Origin: UMGS755 sp045595795
GTDB lineage: Bacteria > Bacillota > Clostridia > UBA1381 > UBA9506
Direction of reading: 5' to 3'
NCBI GenBank assembly: GCA_045595795.1
Contig: JAZOBC010000009.1
Span: 1 to 24,158 of the forward strand
DNA length: 24,158 nt
Each line of letters opens with the position of its first letter. Position 1 is the stretch's first letter. The notes below the pieces were generated by a model. It saw only the letters and a program-made list of their open reading frames with translations, was not told where the DNA came from and made no database searches. A program made the translations under genes and the position numbers. This document shows positions 23,002 through 24,158 of the stretch, in pieces.

Positions 23002-23083
23002 TAATTTGTCACAATATGAAAGAGAAAATTAAAAAATAAAGAATCGTGGATGAAAATCAAATATGTAAGCATTTTGTAAATTA

Positions 23084-23100
23084 TCAAGAGTGACTCTTGA
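23084..23100. promoter_or_regulatory. Perfect 17-nt palindrome, candidate operator of the DegV gene
   Basis: TCAAGAGTGACTCTTGA has two exact 8-nt arms around a central G. Its right arm overlaps the first four bases of the DegV -35 box. A repressor bound here would block RNA polymerase. It does not match the FapR or FabT consensus as I know them. Confidence 0.65.
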
Positions 23101-23125
23101 CATCAACCGAAACGTATGGTAAAAT
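23097..23125 (+). promoter_or_regulatory. Strong promoter of the DegV-family gene
   Basis: Consensus TTGACA (23097-23102), a 17-nt spacer and TAAAAT (23120-23125), with a TG extension at 23117-23118. The predicted leader is about 76 nt. Confidence 0.85.
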
Positions 23126-23207
23126 AGTTTTAAATACCAGATGTGACAATTTTTAAAATCTTTTCGATTTTAGTTATCAAAAATATTTTATAGAACGAGG
23201 GTTGTCT

Positions 23208-24080
23208 ATGAGTTATGTAATTGTTACGGATTCTGCTGCGAATCTGCCCGAAGAAATTTATGAACGTTACGGCATTGAGGTTATTTCCCTTTCTTTTCAG
23301 GTAGACGGGAAGGAATATATGAGCTATGAGAAAGGAAAAACGACTGATTTAAAACAGTTTTATGACATGATGCGTCGCAAGGAAGTGATTACCACCAGCC
23401 TTGTGGATCCTGCCAGATTTTCTGCTCTCTTTAGCAGTATTTTAGAAGCAGGTAATGACGTGTTATATATTGGTTTTGATTCTGCTCTCAGCGGCACATA
23501 CCAGTCATCAGTCATTGCTGCTGAGGATATGAGAGAAAAATATCCCGACCGCAAGATTATGACAGTCGACTCATTATGCGCATCCATCGGTCAGGGTTTG
23601 TTGGTTTATTATGCAGCCAAGCTGAAAGAGGAAGGAAAGTCGATGGAAGAAGTTGGCCAATGGGCGCTGGAGCATCGCTTGAATGTGTGCCACTGGTTTA
23701 CTTGTGACGATTTGTTCTTTTTAAAGCGCGGCGGACGTGTCTCTGCAACCACAGCAGTTGTTGGCTCCCTCTTGCAGGTTAAGCCTGTGATGCATGTGAG
23801 TGATGCCGGCAAATTAGAAGTTGTAACAAAGGCAAGAGGCAGAAAGCAAGCGATGCAGGCGTTGGTCAATGCAATGGAAAAAACCGTGCAGGATCCGCAG
23901 AAACAGCTGGTTATGGTTGGCCATGGTGACTGTCCTGAAGATGCAGAATATGTGATGAACCTGATCAAAGAAAAATTTACTGTGAAGGAATCCATTATTC
24001 ACTACTTAGATCCTGTGATTGGCGCTCATGCAGGGCCGGGAACGCTGGCGGTGTTCTTTATGGGATCAGCTCGTAAGTAA
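23208..24080 (+). CDS. DegV-family fatty-acid-binding protein (FakB-like)
   Basis: A 290-residue DegV-domain protein. DegV proteins bind a fatty acid in a buried pocket; FakB members present it to the kinase FakA for phosphorylation and entry into phospholipid synthesis. Family landmarks are VIVTDSAANLP at 4-14, TTSLVDPARF near 63-72, GFDSALSGTYQSS near 88-100, and FFLKRGGRVS in the C-terminal half, followed by the GAHAGPGTLAVFF ending. Length is normal. No fakA-like kinase gene lies in the window, so it may serve a kinase encoded elsewhere. GAGGG (23197-23201) lies 6 nt before the ATG. The gene has its own strong promoter with a palindromic operator candidate and its own terminator, so it is a single-gene unit. 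Confidence 0.93.
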   Translation: MSYVIVTDSAANLPEEIYERYGIEVISLSFQVDGKEYMSYEKGKTTDLKQFYDMMRRKEVITTSLVDPARFSALFSSILEAGNDVLYIGFDSALSGTYQSSVIAAEDMREKYPDRKIMTVDSLCASIGQGLLVYYAAKLKEEGKSMEEVGQWALEHRLNVCHWFTCDDLFFLKRGGRVSATTAVVGSLLQVKPVMHVSDAGKLEVVTKARGRKQAMQALVNAMEKTVQDPQKQLVMVGHGDCPEDAEYVMNLIKEKFTVKESIIHYLDPVIGAHAGPGTLAVFFMGSARK

Positions 24081-24090
24081 ACAAGCATTA

Positions 24091-24123
24091 AAAAAGGCTG
24101 TAGCAAATTGCTACAGCCTTTTT
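24091..24123 (+). terminator. Rho-independent terminator after the DegV-family gene
   Basis: A perfect 15-bp stem (24091-24105 with 24109-24123) closes a 3-nt loop and ends in five T. The flanking A-run and T-run would also let it work on the - strand. Confidence 0.93.
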
Positions 24124-24134
24124 CTTGTATAACG

Positions 24135-24158
24135 AAAACCACGCGATAGTCGCGTGGT
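24135..24158 (-). terminator. Probable terminator of a - strand gene beyond the window
   Basis: ACCACGCGA (24138-24146) and TCGCGTGGT (24150-24158) form a perfect 9-bp stem with a 3-nt loop. On the - strand it is followed by TTTTCG. The stem may extend past the window edge. Confidence 0.5.

Noticed and set aside
1..24158. CRISPR arrays, insertion sequences, prophage genes, tRNA or rRNA genes
   Set aside because: No regularly spaced repeats, transposase-like proteins, phage genes or tRNA cloverleaf sequences were recognised by reading; tRNAscan-SE and Infernal would be the deciding checks.

Overview
The window looks like chromosomal core DNA from a low-to-moderate GC, anaerobic Gram-positive bacterium of the Clostridia (Bacillota). 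The evidence is the order yggS-sepF-ylmH-divIVA-ileS-lspA-rluD, which is a Firmicutes cell-division and translation neighbourhood, strong AGGAGG-type ribosome binding sites, sigma-A promoters with TTGACA-like and TATAAT-like boxes, a lipoteichoic-acid-synthase-type enzyme, a LysM-G5-M23 wall hydrolase, and an oxygen/NO-scavenging flavodiiron protein typical of anaerobes. I cannot name a species.

Left part (1-6116, + strand): an acyl-CoA synthetase ends at a strong terminator. A singly transcribed alpha/beta hydrolase follows from its own promoter. A third promoter drives a CofE-like (F420-0:glutamate ligase family) protein, followed after a hairpin with a poor T-run by a DUF3048 lipoprotein and a NAT_N/GNAT_C acyltransferase-like protein.

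Redox part (6121-9868): a LysR regulator (- strand) lies divergent from a four-part flavodiiron protein (metallo-beta-lactamase-like diiron core, flavodoxin, flavin reductase, short-spaced rubredoxin). The tRNA m6t6A methyltransferase trmO follows 5 nt downstream. The 326-nt region between the divergent genes holds a promoter for each gene, a LysR-box-like palindrome and a 13-nt direct repeat.

Division/translation part (10021-18467, + strand): one strong promoter precedes eight closely packed genes: an HlyD-like membrane adaptor, yggS (4-nt overlap), sepF, ylmH, divIVA, ileS, lspA and an rluD-type pseudouridine synthase. A long hairpin lies between ileS and lspA.

Right part: three - strand genes with their own promoters and, for two of them, clear terminators: a DUF1836 HTH protein, a LysM-G5-M23 peptidase, and an LTA-synthase-family enzyme carrying a C-terminal stalk (copper-amine-oxidase N1-like) domain. 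A + strand DegV-family fatty-acid-binding protein follows; its -35 box is overlapped by a perfect 17-nt palindrome that looks like an operator. The window ends in a hairpin that is probably the terminator of a - strand gene beyond the edge.

No rRNA, tRNA, CRISPR array, insertion sequence or prophage was seen. I found no wholly new multi-gene system. The points most worth follow-up are the flavodiiron fusion, the CofE-like protein without visible F420 genes, the DegV operator candidate, and the HlyD-like protein at the head of the division cluster.
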